DNA from: JANOQP01 sp044227705
Lineage (GTDB): Bacteria; Bacteroidota; Bacteroidia; Chitinophagales; Saprospiraceae
Assembly: GCA_044227705.1 (NCBI GenBank)
Contig: JBGAWE010000282.1
Coordinates: forward strand, 1-5,207
Reading direction: 5' to 3'
Length of the DNA: 5,207 bases
Within the stretch, counting starts at the first letter, position 1; every line of letters begins with the position of its first letter. The translations under genes and the position numbers were made by a program. Below, piece after piece: positions 1-5,207 of the stretch. Under the pieces are notes generated by a model that made no database searches, was not told the DNA's origin, and saw only the letters and a list, made by a program, of their open reading frames with translations.

Positions 1-2
1 CG

Positions 3-317
3 CTTTCGACGCAGGAAAAATACCTGCCGATGATGCGCGAGGCGGTCAAAAAGGGAAAGGCCCGAGGCACCTCGCTCGCCCTTTTGGAGGACCGGGTTTT
101 GATGCGAAACGGAAAGCGGCAACTTTATGGGAGCCAAGTTGTCACCGACCCAGAGACCGGCGAAAAGCGGTTCTTCCCCATCGAGGACGTGGACAACGTT
201 GACCGGCGGCGGGCCGAGGTCGGCCTGCAGCCGCTGGCCGAGTACGCCCAGCATTTCGGCATCACATGGGACGCGGCCGCCATCGAAAAGAACCGGAAAC
301 TGGAGCCGGACAAGTGA
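3..317 (+). CDS. DUF6624 domain protein, 3' part only
   Basis: The reading frame is already open at the left edge, so the N-terminus lies outside the window; 104 residues are visible. The visible part matches the C-terminal half of the DUF6624 family: a YLP...REAV helix, then LALLEDRVLMRNGKRQ followed by YGSQ, then the PIEDVDNVDRRRAEVGL block and a PLAEYAQHFG tail. This layout (ALLxDR, GKxQxYGxQ, PIxD, vDxRRxxVGL) is what I know of the family. The ATG at 30 falls inside the conserved domain and is unlikely to be the real start. DUF6624 proteins have no established biochemical role that I know of and are frequent in Bacteroidota. The gene converges on the permease gene with only 17 bases between the stop codons, and I see no terminator there. 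Family assignment is fairly secure; function is unknown. Confidence 0.8.
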   Translation, partial: LSTQEKYLPMMREAVKKGKARGTSLALLEDRVLMRNGKRQLYGSQVVTDPETGEKRFFPIEDVDNVDRRRAEVGLQPLAEYAQHFGITWDAAAIEKNRKLEPDK

Positions 318-334
318 CCCCAAGCCGCCGCCGG

Positions 335-1579
335 TCAGGCCGCCGAACGCTCCTCCCTCATTTTCAAAAACCCGAACCCGGCGACAACAGCGAATGCCAC
401 CATCGGCACGAGATAGGCCGTCCGGATGGACCCCGTCGCGTCGCTGATTCTCCCCAAAACCAACGGCATCACCGCCCCGCCGACGATGGCCATGATGATG
501 AGCGAAGAGCCGAGCTTCGCATCGTCGCCCAAACCTTTTACTCCCATTGAAAAAATCGTCGGGAACATGATCGACATGAAAAACTCCACGGCGATGAGGC
601 AGAAAATCGACGCCTTCCCGCCGACAGCGATGGCCAGCCCGACGAGTAGGACACAGGCCGCCGAGTAGCCTGTCAACAGCCGGGAGGGCCGGATGAACTT
701 CATCAAAAACGTCCCGACGAAGCGGCCCACCATGAAAAGAAGGAGCGCGGCCGACAGCCAGTAAGCCCCGGTCTTTTGGTCGAAACCGGCCGCATTCGCG
801 GCGAACCGAATGAAAAAAGAGCTTATGCAGACCTGCGCCCCGACATAGAAAAACTGCGCCACGACCGCTGAGCGAACCGTCCGGTTGGCCAAAAGGCGGA
901 ATGGGTTGCTGCTCCTCCCCTCCCCTTTTTCGGACCGGATGTCGGGCAGTTTCACCCTCGAAAAAAGGAAGGCAACGAACAGAACCAGCAGCCCGATGAA
1001 CAAAAACGGGTGCTTCACCCGACCGGCCGTTTCCGCCAAGAACTGGACGCGCTCGGGCGAGCCGAGGGCCGGTTCGGTGGCAGGATTTGAGTCGCCGAGG
1101 ATAAACATCCCGCCCATCAGCGGGGCGATGAACGAGCCGAGGCCGTTGAAGGACTGGGCAAGGTTGAGCCGCTGCGTCGCCGTAGCCGGGTCGCCGAGGA
1201 CGGTCACGTAGGGGTTGGCCGCCGTTTCGAGCATCGTCAGGCCGCTGGCCATCACGAACAGGGCGACGAGAAAAAACGGATAGGAAACAGCGCTCGCCGC
1301 CGGCCAAAAGAGGAACGCGCCCGTCGCATAGAGCAAAAGCCCGGTCAGAATCCCGGCCTGGTAGCCCCGTTTTTGCATGAAGATGCCCGCCGGGATGGCC
1401 ATCAAAAAGTAGGCGATGAACATAGCCGAGTCGACGAAGGCCGATTGGAAGTCGGTCAGCTCGCAGGCCTTTTTGAGGTGCGGGATGAGGATGGGGTTGA
1501 GCTGGATGGCGAGCGCCCAGAGAAAGAACAGCGTCGTGACGAGAGCCAATGCAGCCCGCGAGTTGGTTTCATTTTTCAT
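335..1579 (-). CDS. fucP: FucP-family sugar:H+ symporter (MFS permease)
   Basis: Predicted 414-residue inner-membrane permease with about 12 hydrophobic segments by eye, near the usual length for FucP. Family signatures: FFLWALA in helix 1, LIPHLKKACELTDFQ before helix 2, AYFLMAIPAGIFMQKRGY, LETAANPYVTVLG (residues 117-129), RLNLAQSFNGLG (137-148), and MFPTIFSMGVKGLG in the C-terminal half. Compared from memory with E. coli FucP, Glu135 is kept (E118) and Asn162 is kept (N145), but proton-linked Asp46 is Pro29. Likely substrates are sugars such as fucose, glucose/galactose or N-acetylglucosamine; the sequence does not decide among them, so the symbol marks the family only. I chose ATG 1579 because it starts directly before helix 1. 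The frame stays open to 1675, but that 32-residue extension is encoded through the terminator hairpin and looks unlike the family. No clear Shine-Dalgarno is seen; GGCGGG abuts the ATG. Downstream of rlpA on the same strand. Confidence 0.88.
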   Translation of the reverse strand: MKNETNSRAALALVTTLFFLWALAIQLNPILIPHLKKACELTDFQSAFVDSAMFIAYFLMAIPAGIFMQKRGYQAGILTGLLLYATGAFLFWPAASAVSYPFFLVALFVMASGLTMLETAANPYVTVLGDPATATQRLNLAQSFNGLGSFIAPLMGGMFILGDSNPATEPALGSPERVQFLAETAGRVKHPFLFIGLLVLFVAFLFSRVKLPDIRSEKGEGRSSNPFRLLANRTVRSAVVAQFFYVGAQVCISSFFIRFAANAAGFDQKTGAYWLSAALLLFMVGRFVGTFLMKFIRPSRLLTGYSAACVLLVGLAIAVGGKASIFCLIAVEFFMSIMFPTIFSMGVKGLGDDAKLGSSLIIMAIVGGAVMPLVLGRISDATGSIRTAYLVPMVAFAVVAGFGFLKMREERSAA

Positions 1580-1601
1580 CCCGCCAAAGTAGCCTGATGG
1601 T

Positions 1602-1644
1602 TGAAAAAGAAAAGGTCGGAAGGGCTTGAAACCCTTCCGACCTT
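1602..1644 (-). terminator. Intrinsic terminator after rlpA
   Basis: A perfect 13-bp stem (AAGGTCGGAAGGG at 1612-1624 paired with CCCTTCCGACCTT at 1632-1644) encloses a 7-base loop. Read on the minus strand, the stem is followed by TTCTTTTTCA, a classic U-rich tract. It begins 43 bases after the rlpA stop codon, the normal place for that gene's Rho-independent terminator. On the plus strand the stem is preceded by A-rich sequence and not followed by a U-tract, so it acts in one direction. Its far end lies only about 22 bases before the permease start codon, so it also sits in the permease leader. It may terminate fully or let some readthrough into the permease gene. Confidence 0.85.
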
Positions 1645-1687
1645 CAACAACGGGTCGATTCCCCGATCCCCCCAACCTATCAACCCC

Positions 1688-2617
1688 TCACTTTTCGAGG
1701 CTGACGGTGAAGCCTTTGTAGCCCTTCTTTTTCAATGATTTTGATGCGGAATCGGCCTTTTCTTTGCTCGAATAAGGGCCAACGATGAGTTTGTAGACCG
1801 GCTTGTCGCCCGCGCCCGGCTCGATTGACATGAGGATGTTGTCGAAGCTCGACTGCAGTTTGGCGACGGTGGCGAAGACATTTTCGGCGTTCGTCAACGT
1901 CTCGACCTGGACCCCGAAACCGGACTTCGCCGGGCGTTTCAGCTCGATTTTATAGAGGTCGAACTGCTTGAAGTCCTTGCCGGTCACTGTCTTGAAGGCC
2001 TTGATTTCGGGCTTGCCGTGCTCGACCGGCGTGACCTTCGTCACCTTTTTGGCCTCGATTTTCTCGGGCTTCGAGACGGGCATCACCTTCAAGTCAGGCC
2101 GGACGGGCGTCACTGGCATCGAGGCCGGTTTGGCGACGGCGGGCCGCTCGGTCGACGAGTACATGACCGGCTCACCCGAAAACTCGCGGCTTTCAGTCGT
2201 GCCGACGACCTCGAGGCGGACCTTCGTGGTGCCGGTTTTTATCATCCCGAGCTTCTCGGCCGCTCGCTTCGACAGGTCGATGACGAAGCCCTTCGTGTAA
2301 GGACCCCGGTCGTTGACGCGGACCGTGATGTACTGCCCGTTGTCGAGCCGCGTGACGCGGACGAGCGTCCCAAAGGGCAGGCTCTTGTGGGCGCAGGTGA
2401 GGTCGTTCATATCGAAACGCTCCCCGTTTGCGGTCTTTTTTCCGTGAAATGCATCGGCGTAGTAGCTGGCTATGCCGTACTCCTCGAGCTTCGAGCTTGG
2501 GGTTTCGGGTTTCGGGTTCGGGGCAATGGTCGTCAAGTTTTTCGCGGGAAGGTTGGCCGTCAGGGCGATGCAGAAAAGGGAGAGCATGGCCCAGGCCGAC
2601 AGACTTCGGACTTTCAT
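1688..2617 (-). CDS. rlpA: RlpA-family septal ring lytic transglycosylase with SPOR domain
   Basis: Predicted 309-residue secreted protein. Residues 1-25 form a signal peptide (MKVRS, then a hydrophobic core, probable cleavage at LPA|KN). A Pro/Lys linker follows. The double-psi beta-barrel spans about 46-138, with GIASYYADAFHGKKTANGERFD, LPFGTLVRVT, VRVNDRGPY and VIDLSKRAAEKLGM. E66 of NGERFD and D103 of NDRGP match the acidic residues linked to catalysis in RlpA. A second Pro/Lys/Val-rich linker (about 150-230) leads to a SPOR domain at about 232-308 (GFGVQVETL...YKLIVGPYSSKEKADSASKSLKKKGYKGF). In characterised homologues SPOR binds glycan strands stripped of stem peptides at the division site and the barrel cleaves them. 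ATG 2617 is chosen because it starts the signal peptide; the frame is open back to 2773, but that extension would bury it. There is no convincing lipobox, so it is probably soluble in the periplasm rather than a lipoprotein as in E. coli. The C-terminal SPOR arrangement is familiar from Bacteroidota. Confidence 0.92.
   Translation of the reverse strand: MKVRSLSAWAMLSLFCIALTANLPAKNLTTIAPNPKPETPSSKLEEYGIASYYADAFHGKKTANGERFDMNDLTCAHKSLPFGTLVRVTRLDNGQYITVRVNDRGPYTKGFVIDLSKRAAEKLGMIKTGTTKVRLEVVGTTESREFSGEPVMYSSTERPAVAKPASMPVTPVRPDLKVMPVSKPEKIEAKKVTKVTPVEHGKPEIKAFKTVTGKDFKQFDLYKIELKRPAKSGFGVQVETLTNAENVFATVAKLQSSFDNILMSIEPGAGDKPVYKLIVGPYSSKEKADSASKSLKKKGYKGFTVSLEK
2485..2523. repeat. Short 7-bp tandem repeats in the rlpA linker
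   Basis: On the plus strand CGAGCTT occurs twice in tandem (2485-2498), directly followed by GGGTTTC twice (2500-2513), a six-base variant GGGTTC and GGGG. The tract encodes the Pro/Glu/Ser/Lys linker between the RlpA signal peptide and its barrel domain (around residues 32-45). The unit is 7 bp, so gain or loss of one copy would shift the frame. With only two copies of each unit it may be a chance product of the linker codons. Confidence 0.5.
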
Positions 2618-2804
2618 GATGGACGTGTTTGTGTGAAAAATTGGGCAGATTTGCCGGGGCAGGAACGGGCGTTCGGCCCGCCTTATTTCCGCCTCGATTG
2701 GCGAAACAAGCCGGGGCAAAGAAAGAAAGCCTCGAAACCCGAGCAACCTTTTTCGCCTGTTTTCAAAATGCAAAGCCGCACAACGGCCTGATTTCCAATT
2801 GGCT
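2618..2804. promoter_or_regulatory. Divergent rlpA / hydroxy-acid oxidase intergenic region
   Basis: These 187 bases separate two divergent start codons and should hold promoters for both genes. I find no clean TAnnTTTG box or sigma70-type pair on either strand. What can be seen is a 9-bp direct repeat GCCGGGGCA at 2653-2661 and 2710-2718, and a small hairpin CGGGC-GTTCG-GCCCG at 2666-2680. The direct repeat could be an operator, but that is only a suggestion. The right half is richer in A and T (2748-2770), as expected near a promoter. No Shine-Dalgarno sequence precedes either start. Confidence 0.35.
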
Positions 2805-4013
2805 ATGGATGAAAAAAAGCTGCTTCCGGCCCTCTACCGACAGCGGGAAATCTACCTGAACGGCGTCGCAGCCATCCGCCCGGCCATCCCTTTCGACCCG
2901 ATCGAACTGGAAAAAAGGGCAGCCGCCGCCCTGCCCGAAACCGCCGCTGAATACATCCTCGGCGGCGCAGGAACCGAGCGAACGATGGCCGCCAACCGCT
3001 CCGGGTTCGAACGCTGGCAAATTGTCCCCCGCATGATGCGCGACGTGGGCGAGGCCGACCTTTCCGTTGAAATATTAGGGAAGAAATGGCCGTCGCCGTT
3101 CCTCCTCGCACCGGTCGGGGTCCTCGAACTGGCGCACCGCGAGGCAGATTTGGCCGCCGCCCGAGCAGCCGCCTGCCTCGGAATCCCGATGACGTTCAGC
3201 AACCAAGCTTCCGTTCCGATGGAAAAGTGCGCCGCCGTGATGGGCGACTCACCCCGTTGGATGCAGCTCTATTGGCCGAAAAGCAGGGACCTCGTCGCCT
3301 CGTTCGCCCGGCGGGCGGAGGACTGCGGCTGCTCGGCCCTCGTCCTGACGGCCGACACGACGATGCTCGGCTGGCGGAACCGCGATTTGGGCCTCGCCTC
3401 GCTCCCTTTTTTGAAAGGGATGGGCATCGCGCAGTACACGAGCGACCCGGTTTTTCAAAAGTTGATGGAAGACGAGCCGACGGCCGCGACGGCCAAGCCG
3501 ACCATCAACCTTCAATCAATCTCGGCGGTTTTGGAAGCGAACCGTCGGCATCCCGGCCTGTTTTGGGAAAACCTGCGCAGCGGCCGAGGGATGCGGGCCG
3601 TCCGAAAGTTCATAGAGATCTACGCCAACCCGACGCTGAACTGGAGCGATTTCGAGTTTTTGAGGAAGCAGACGAGCCTTCCCATCTTGATAAAAGGAAT
3701 CCTCCACCCCGGCGACGCGAGGCTGGCCATCGAGACTGGTTTTGACGGGATCTGGGTTTCAAATCACGGCGGCCGTCAAGTCGATGGAGCGATTTCAGCC
3801 ATCGAGGCTCTGCCGGGAATCGTGGAAGTCGTCGGTGGGAAATTGCCCATCGTCTTCGACAGCGGGGTGCGCGGCAGGGCCGATGCCTTCAAAACCATCG
3901 CGCTCGGGGCGTCGGCGGTTGCCGTCGGAAGGCCGTTTTGTTTGACCTCGCGCTCGGTAACCCCGGGCGGGCGTTCGGGAGGTTCTGCTCAATTTCGCGC
4001 AAATTTGAGCTGA
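2805..4013 (+). CDS. FMN-dependent alpha-hydroxy-acid oxidase, lactate 2-monooxygenase type; C-terminus frameshifted
   Basis: TIM-barrel flavoenzyme that oxidises an L-2-hydroxy acid, probably L-lactate, to the keto acid or its decarboxylated product. Numbering is from ATG 2805; a TTG two codons upstream (2799) is an alternative start. Active-site parts seen: Y50 in AAEYILGGAGTE, MQLY with Y156, TADTT (T182, D184), GWRNRDL with R191, LIKG with K297, SNHGGRQ with catalytic base H321 and substrate-binding R324, and the FMN-phosphate motif DSGVRGRADAF (from D352) with GRPF (R376). The long stretch between GWRNRDL and NPTLNWSDFEFLR is typical of the lactate 2-monooxygenase branch and longer than in glycolate oxidase. 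Up to residue 379 (FC) the frame reads normally. The next 23 residues, rich in Ser, Gly and Arg, do not resemble the family and end at the stop at 4013; the true tail continues in other frames to 4079. Flavin and substrate sites are intact, but without the last helices folding is doubtful if the sequence is correct. Confidence 0.88.
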   Translation: MDEKKLLPALYRQREIYLNGVAAIRPAIPFDPIELEKRAAAALPETAAEYILGGAGTERTMAANRSGFERWQIVPRMMRDVGEADLSVEILGKKWPSPFLLAPVGVLELAHREADLAAARAAACLGIPMTFSNQASVPMEKCAAVMGDSPRWMQLYWPKSRDLVASFARRAEDCGCSALVLTADTTMLGWRNRDLGLASLPFLKGMGIAQYTSDPVFQKLMEDEPTAATAKPTINLQSISAVLEANRRHPGLFWENLRSGRGMRAVRKFIEIYANPTLNWSDFEFLRKQTSLPILIKGILHPGDARLAIETGFDGIWVSNHGGRQVDGAISAIEALPGIVEVVGGKLPIVFDSGVRGRADAFKTIALGASAVAVGRPFCLTSRSVTPGGRSGGSAQFRANLS

Positions 4014-4079
4014 CCCATGCGCCTTTCCGGCTGCCGCTCGATAAATAAGGTTCGGCGCGAAATGCTGAGTCCCAATTGA
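3942..4079 (+). pseudogene. Frameshifted C-terminal tail of the hydroxy-acid oxidase
   Basis: The expected family C-terminus (roughly GLALGGEAGVREVL...ELTMRLSGCRSI) can be pieced together from three frames. After GRPFC, DLALGNP is read from 3944 (a base missing in TTTGAC). VREVLLNF is read from 3973 (one C and one G apparently extra in CCCCGGGCGGGC). RAN is back in the original frame at 3996-4004, ELT follows from 4007 (a base missing in AAATTTGAG), and MRLSGCRSINKVRREMLSPN with stop TGA 4077-4079 from 4017 (one C extra in ACCC). That is about six single-base changes in 75 bases, most at homopolymers, with the amino-acid content otherwise well kept. The reconstructed enzyme would be about 420-425 residues, a normal length. 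The exact base changes are inferred from family knowledge, not observed. Confidence 0.65.
3987..4010. repeat. Imperfect palindrome in the oxidase 3' end
   Basis: GCTCAATTT and AAATTTGAGC can form a 9-bp stem (GCTCAA/TTGAGC plus TTT/AAA) with one bulged T around the loop CGCGC. It lies in the coding tail, exactly where several frameshifts cluster. No T-run follows on the plus strand, so it is not a standard terminator. Confidence 0.5.
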
Positions 4080-4091
4080 CCTCTTCAAAAA

Positions 4092-4661
4092 ATGACTCGA
4101 CTCAAAAAGCTCTTGATGAAAGCCCGTTGGGCAATTTTGCTCCTCGCAGCTTTCTGCTTTGCCTCGGCAATCCCGGAATGGAGGCATCAAAATTCGGGCG
4201 AAAGCCGAGTCGTCGGCTCCGTCAGGAACAGGGCTTGGAAAACGGCTGGCTTGTCCCCTATTGGCAAAAACTTCCGCTATTTCAGCCAGGCCAGCTACTA
4301 CCTTTTCAACAACGGCTACACCGGCTCGAAGACCTGCCGCACCATTTTGGAGGCCTACCAAACCTGTGAGACGACCTGCCCGCAGACTGCTTTCAGGTTG
4401 ATGGAATGCTCGGACCGATACGGAGGGAGGCTGCTCATCCACCGGACGCACCAGAACGGGACGAGCGCCGATTTCATGGTCCCGAAAAAGCGCGGCACTC
4501 GGGCAGGCGCCTTTTTCGACCACCTCGACTATTTTCACTACTTGATCTCGATTTTGATGAAAAAGGGCGGCTCTATCCATTCAAATCGGTCGAAATCGAC
4601 TTCGAGGCGATGGCGCGTCACATCCTCGCCATCGACGACGCGGCCCGGCGCAACGGTTTGA
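4092..4661 (+). pseudogene. MepA-like penicillin-insensitive murein endopeptidase, 5' segment, frameshifted
   Basis: Secreted LAS-type zinc metallopeptidase predicted to cut peptide crosslinks in peptidoglycan. The ATG at 4092, 12 bases after the oxidase stop at 4079, starts a signal peptide (MTRLKKLLMKAR, hydrophobic core, cleavage near ASA|IPE at residue 26). In this frame come GKNFRYFSQASYYLFNNGYTGSK in two parts, FRLMECSDRYGG, and HRTHQNGTSADFMVPKK, where H120 and D127 match the MepA zinc ligands of the HxxHQxGxxxD motif. The short GLENGWLVPYW segment needed before GKNF is in another frame (4232-4264), implying a lost base near 4230 and a compensating change near 4262. After FFDHLDYFHY the frame is lost at about 4541 (TACTTG where TACCTTG is expected). 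The rest of this frame, to the stop at 4661, is out-of-frame nonsense. Spacing suggests co-transcription with the oxidase. Family recognition is firm; whether the breaks are real is open. Confidence 0.72.
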
Positions 4662-4831
4662 AAATCAAGAAAATCATCTTCCGGCTGGAATTGAAGGACG
4701 AGCTTTTTGCCGCACCGTCCGGACGGCAGCTCGTCGAGCGGGGCATCCATTTTGTGGAGAACCTGCCCTATTGGACGAACCGCGTCACGCGGACGACCAT
4801 TACCATATCGACCTTTGTGGACGCGGATTGA
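4541..4831 (+). pseudogene. MepA-like murein endopeptidase, 3' segment
   Basis: This continues the preceding gene in another frame: LDLDFDEKGRLYPF, VEIDFEAMARHILAIDDAARRNG, LKIKKIIFRLELKDELF, SGRQLVERGIHFVENLP. The same frame is open back to an ATG at 4406, but 4406-4540 overlaps the zinc-motif coding of the first segment and is a shadow. The last catalytic block is shifted once more: HADDHYHID is read from 4786 (GTCAC where GTCCAC is expected), and an apparently extra C at about 4813 returns to this frame for FVDAD and the TGA at 4829-4831. The HYH pair corresponds to the HxH zinc/catalytic motif of LAS peptidases such as MepA. With the shifts repaired the whole protein would be about 246-248 residues and complete, with every active-site residue present. 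Confidence 0.72.
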
Positions 4832-4904
4832 AGCGGCGCGAAACCCTGTCAGCATTTCACCCGACAGTTTAGCGAAATCCGAATCCTTCGACTGGCAGTG
4901 CGCG

Positions 4905-4912
4905 TAGGTTTG
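4905..4912 (+). promoter_or_regulatory. Candidate Bacteroidota -7 promoter box (TAGGTTTG)
   Basis: TAGGTTTG is an exact match to the TAnnTTTG -7 consensus of the Bacteroidota primary sigma factor and lies 18 bases before the start codon at 4931, implying a short leader. No good TTTG or TTG -33 element is found at the expected distance, so support is partial. The 99-base gap (4832-4930) otherwise holds only a weak CTGTC/GACAG hairpin (4846-4867) followed by TTT, too short to call a terminator. Confidence 0.4.
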
Positions 4913-4930
4913 CCAAAAATCCATTGTTGC

Positions 4931-5207
4931 ATGAATTTCAAGCCGATACTCGCCGCATTTGCCCTCCTTCCTACCCTCCTTTTTTCGCAGACCATTTCCG
5001 AAAACGTTCAAAAACTGAAAGACCTCGGTGCCCGCTTCGAGCCGGTCGCGCCTTTCTCGCCGCTGAAAAAACTGGCGGACATGCCGGGCCTGATCGACGT
5101 GAAAGGCCAGTTCCTCCTCCTCGACCCAGCGGTCTTGGAAAAAACGTTTTCGGAGAGGCCGGCCACGATGTCGCTCCTCATCCCGAAAAGCGACGGTTCA
5201 ATGGTCA
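4931..5207 (+). CDS. Secreted protein, 5' part; possible reprolysin-like metalloprotease
   Basis: The frame runs from ATG 4931 off the right edge; 92 residues are visible. A clear signal peptide comes first (MNFKPILAAFALLPTLLFSQ), with a Gln at the end of the hydrophobic core as is typical of Bacteroidota exported proteins, then mature sequence TISENVQKL. The visible mature part includes DVKGQFLLLDPAVLEKTFSERPATMSLLIPKSDGSMV. The order 'leucine-rich strand, LxxxF, PATMSLxIPxxDGS' resembles the N-terminal prodomain of large Bacteroidota reprolysin-like zinc metalloproteases, which often carry a type IX secretion signal at the far end. The protease domain itself is not in the window, so this is a suggestion; any large secreted protein with a similar prodomain is possible. 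It is probably its own transcription unit, given the candidate promoter upstream. Codons read cleanly, unlike the two genes to its left. Confidence 0.7.
   Translation, partial: MNFKPILAAFALLPTLLFSQTISENVQKLKDLGARFEPVAPFSPLKKLADMPGLIDVKGQFLLLDPAVLEKTFSERPATMSLLIPKSDGSMV

Noticed and set aside
1580..1675. N-terminal extension of the permease to an upstream start
   Set aside because: It is encoded through the terminator hairpin and does not resemble permease N-termini; helix 1 follows directly after ATG 1579.
1650..1678. tRNA T-arm-like sequence CGGGTCGATTCCCCG
   Set aside because: The stem is only four pairs and no matching acceptor, D or anticodon arms are found nearby, so it is not a tRNA.
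2618..2773. N-terminal extension of RlpA to an upstream start
   Set aside because: It would put 52 non-conserved residues in front of an evident signal peptide starting at 2617.
2018..2791. Plus-strand open frame (257 codons) opposite rlpA
   Set aside because: Arg/Gly/Asp-rich shadow of rlpA with no family resemblance; rlpA has clear domains and a signal peptide on the other strand.
3086..3745. Plus-strand open frame (219 codons) overlapping the oxidase in another frame
   Set aside because: Out-of-frame shadow of the well-conserved oxidase barrel, rich in Arg and Pro.
3936..4017. Programmed ribosomal frameshifting in the oxidase tail
   Set aside because: About five frame changes in both directions would be needed within 80 bases, without a slippery heptamer plus pseudoknot; indels are far simpler.
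3992..4063. 9-bp inverted repeat ATTTCGCGC (3992-4000) and GCGCGAAAT (4055-4063)
   Set aside because: The arms are 54 bases apart within coding sequence and no mobile-element or recombination features accompany them; probably chance.
3795..4580. Long minus-strand open frame (261 codons) opposite the oxidase tail and endopeptidase
   Set aside because: It is antisense to recognisable protein families, has low-complexity Arg/Ala/Pro-rich content and no recognisable motif; long antisense frames are expected in GC-rich coding DNA.

Overview
The window looks like a piece of a GC-rich member of the Bacteroidota, possibly a Saprospiria- or Lewinella-like lineage. The hints are a secreted protein whose signal peptide ends in LLFSQ, a TAGGTTTG match to the Bacteroidota -7 promoter box (TAnnTTTG), start codons without clear Shine-Dalgarno sequences, and a gene mix common in that phylum: a DUF6624 protein, a FucP-type sugar permease and an RlpA with a C-terminal SPOR domain. 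This placement is inference; there is no rRNA or other marker gene.

Left part (1-2617). The window opens inside the 3' end of a rightward DUF6624 gene. It converges, with a 17-base gap, on a leftward FucP-family major facilitator permease. Upstream of the permease on the same strand is a leftward rlpA gene for a secreted septal-ring/peptidoglycan hydrolase (double-psi beta-barrel plus SPOR). A strong intrinsic terminator sits between rlpA and the permease and ends only about 22 bases before the permease start codon.

Middle (2618-4079). A 187-base divergent intergenic region separates rlpA from a rightward gene for an FMN-dependent alpha-hydroxy-acid oxidase of the lactate 2-monooxygenase type. 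Its active site is complete. The last 45 or so residues of the family fold are scattered over all three reading frames, so the open frame ends early at 4013, while the expected C-terminus can be followed to a stop at 4079.

Right part (4092-5207). Twelve bases after that stop begins a secreted MepA-like (penicillin-insensitive) murein endopeptidase. It keeps its zinc and catalytic motifs but is broken by about five small indels. After a 99-base gap with a candidate promoter comes the 5' end of a secreted protein that resembles the N-terminus of Bacteroidota reprolysin-like metalloproteases.

The main oddity is that about 3942-4815 carries roughly ten small, mostly homopolymer-associated indels across two adjacent genes, while the coding sequence on either side is clean. 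Sequencing or assembly error is the simplest explanation; very recent decay of a two-gene unit is the alternative. I found no tRNA, rRNA, CRISPR array, insertion sequence or undescribed multi-gene system.
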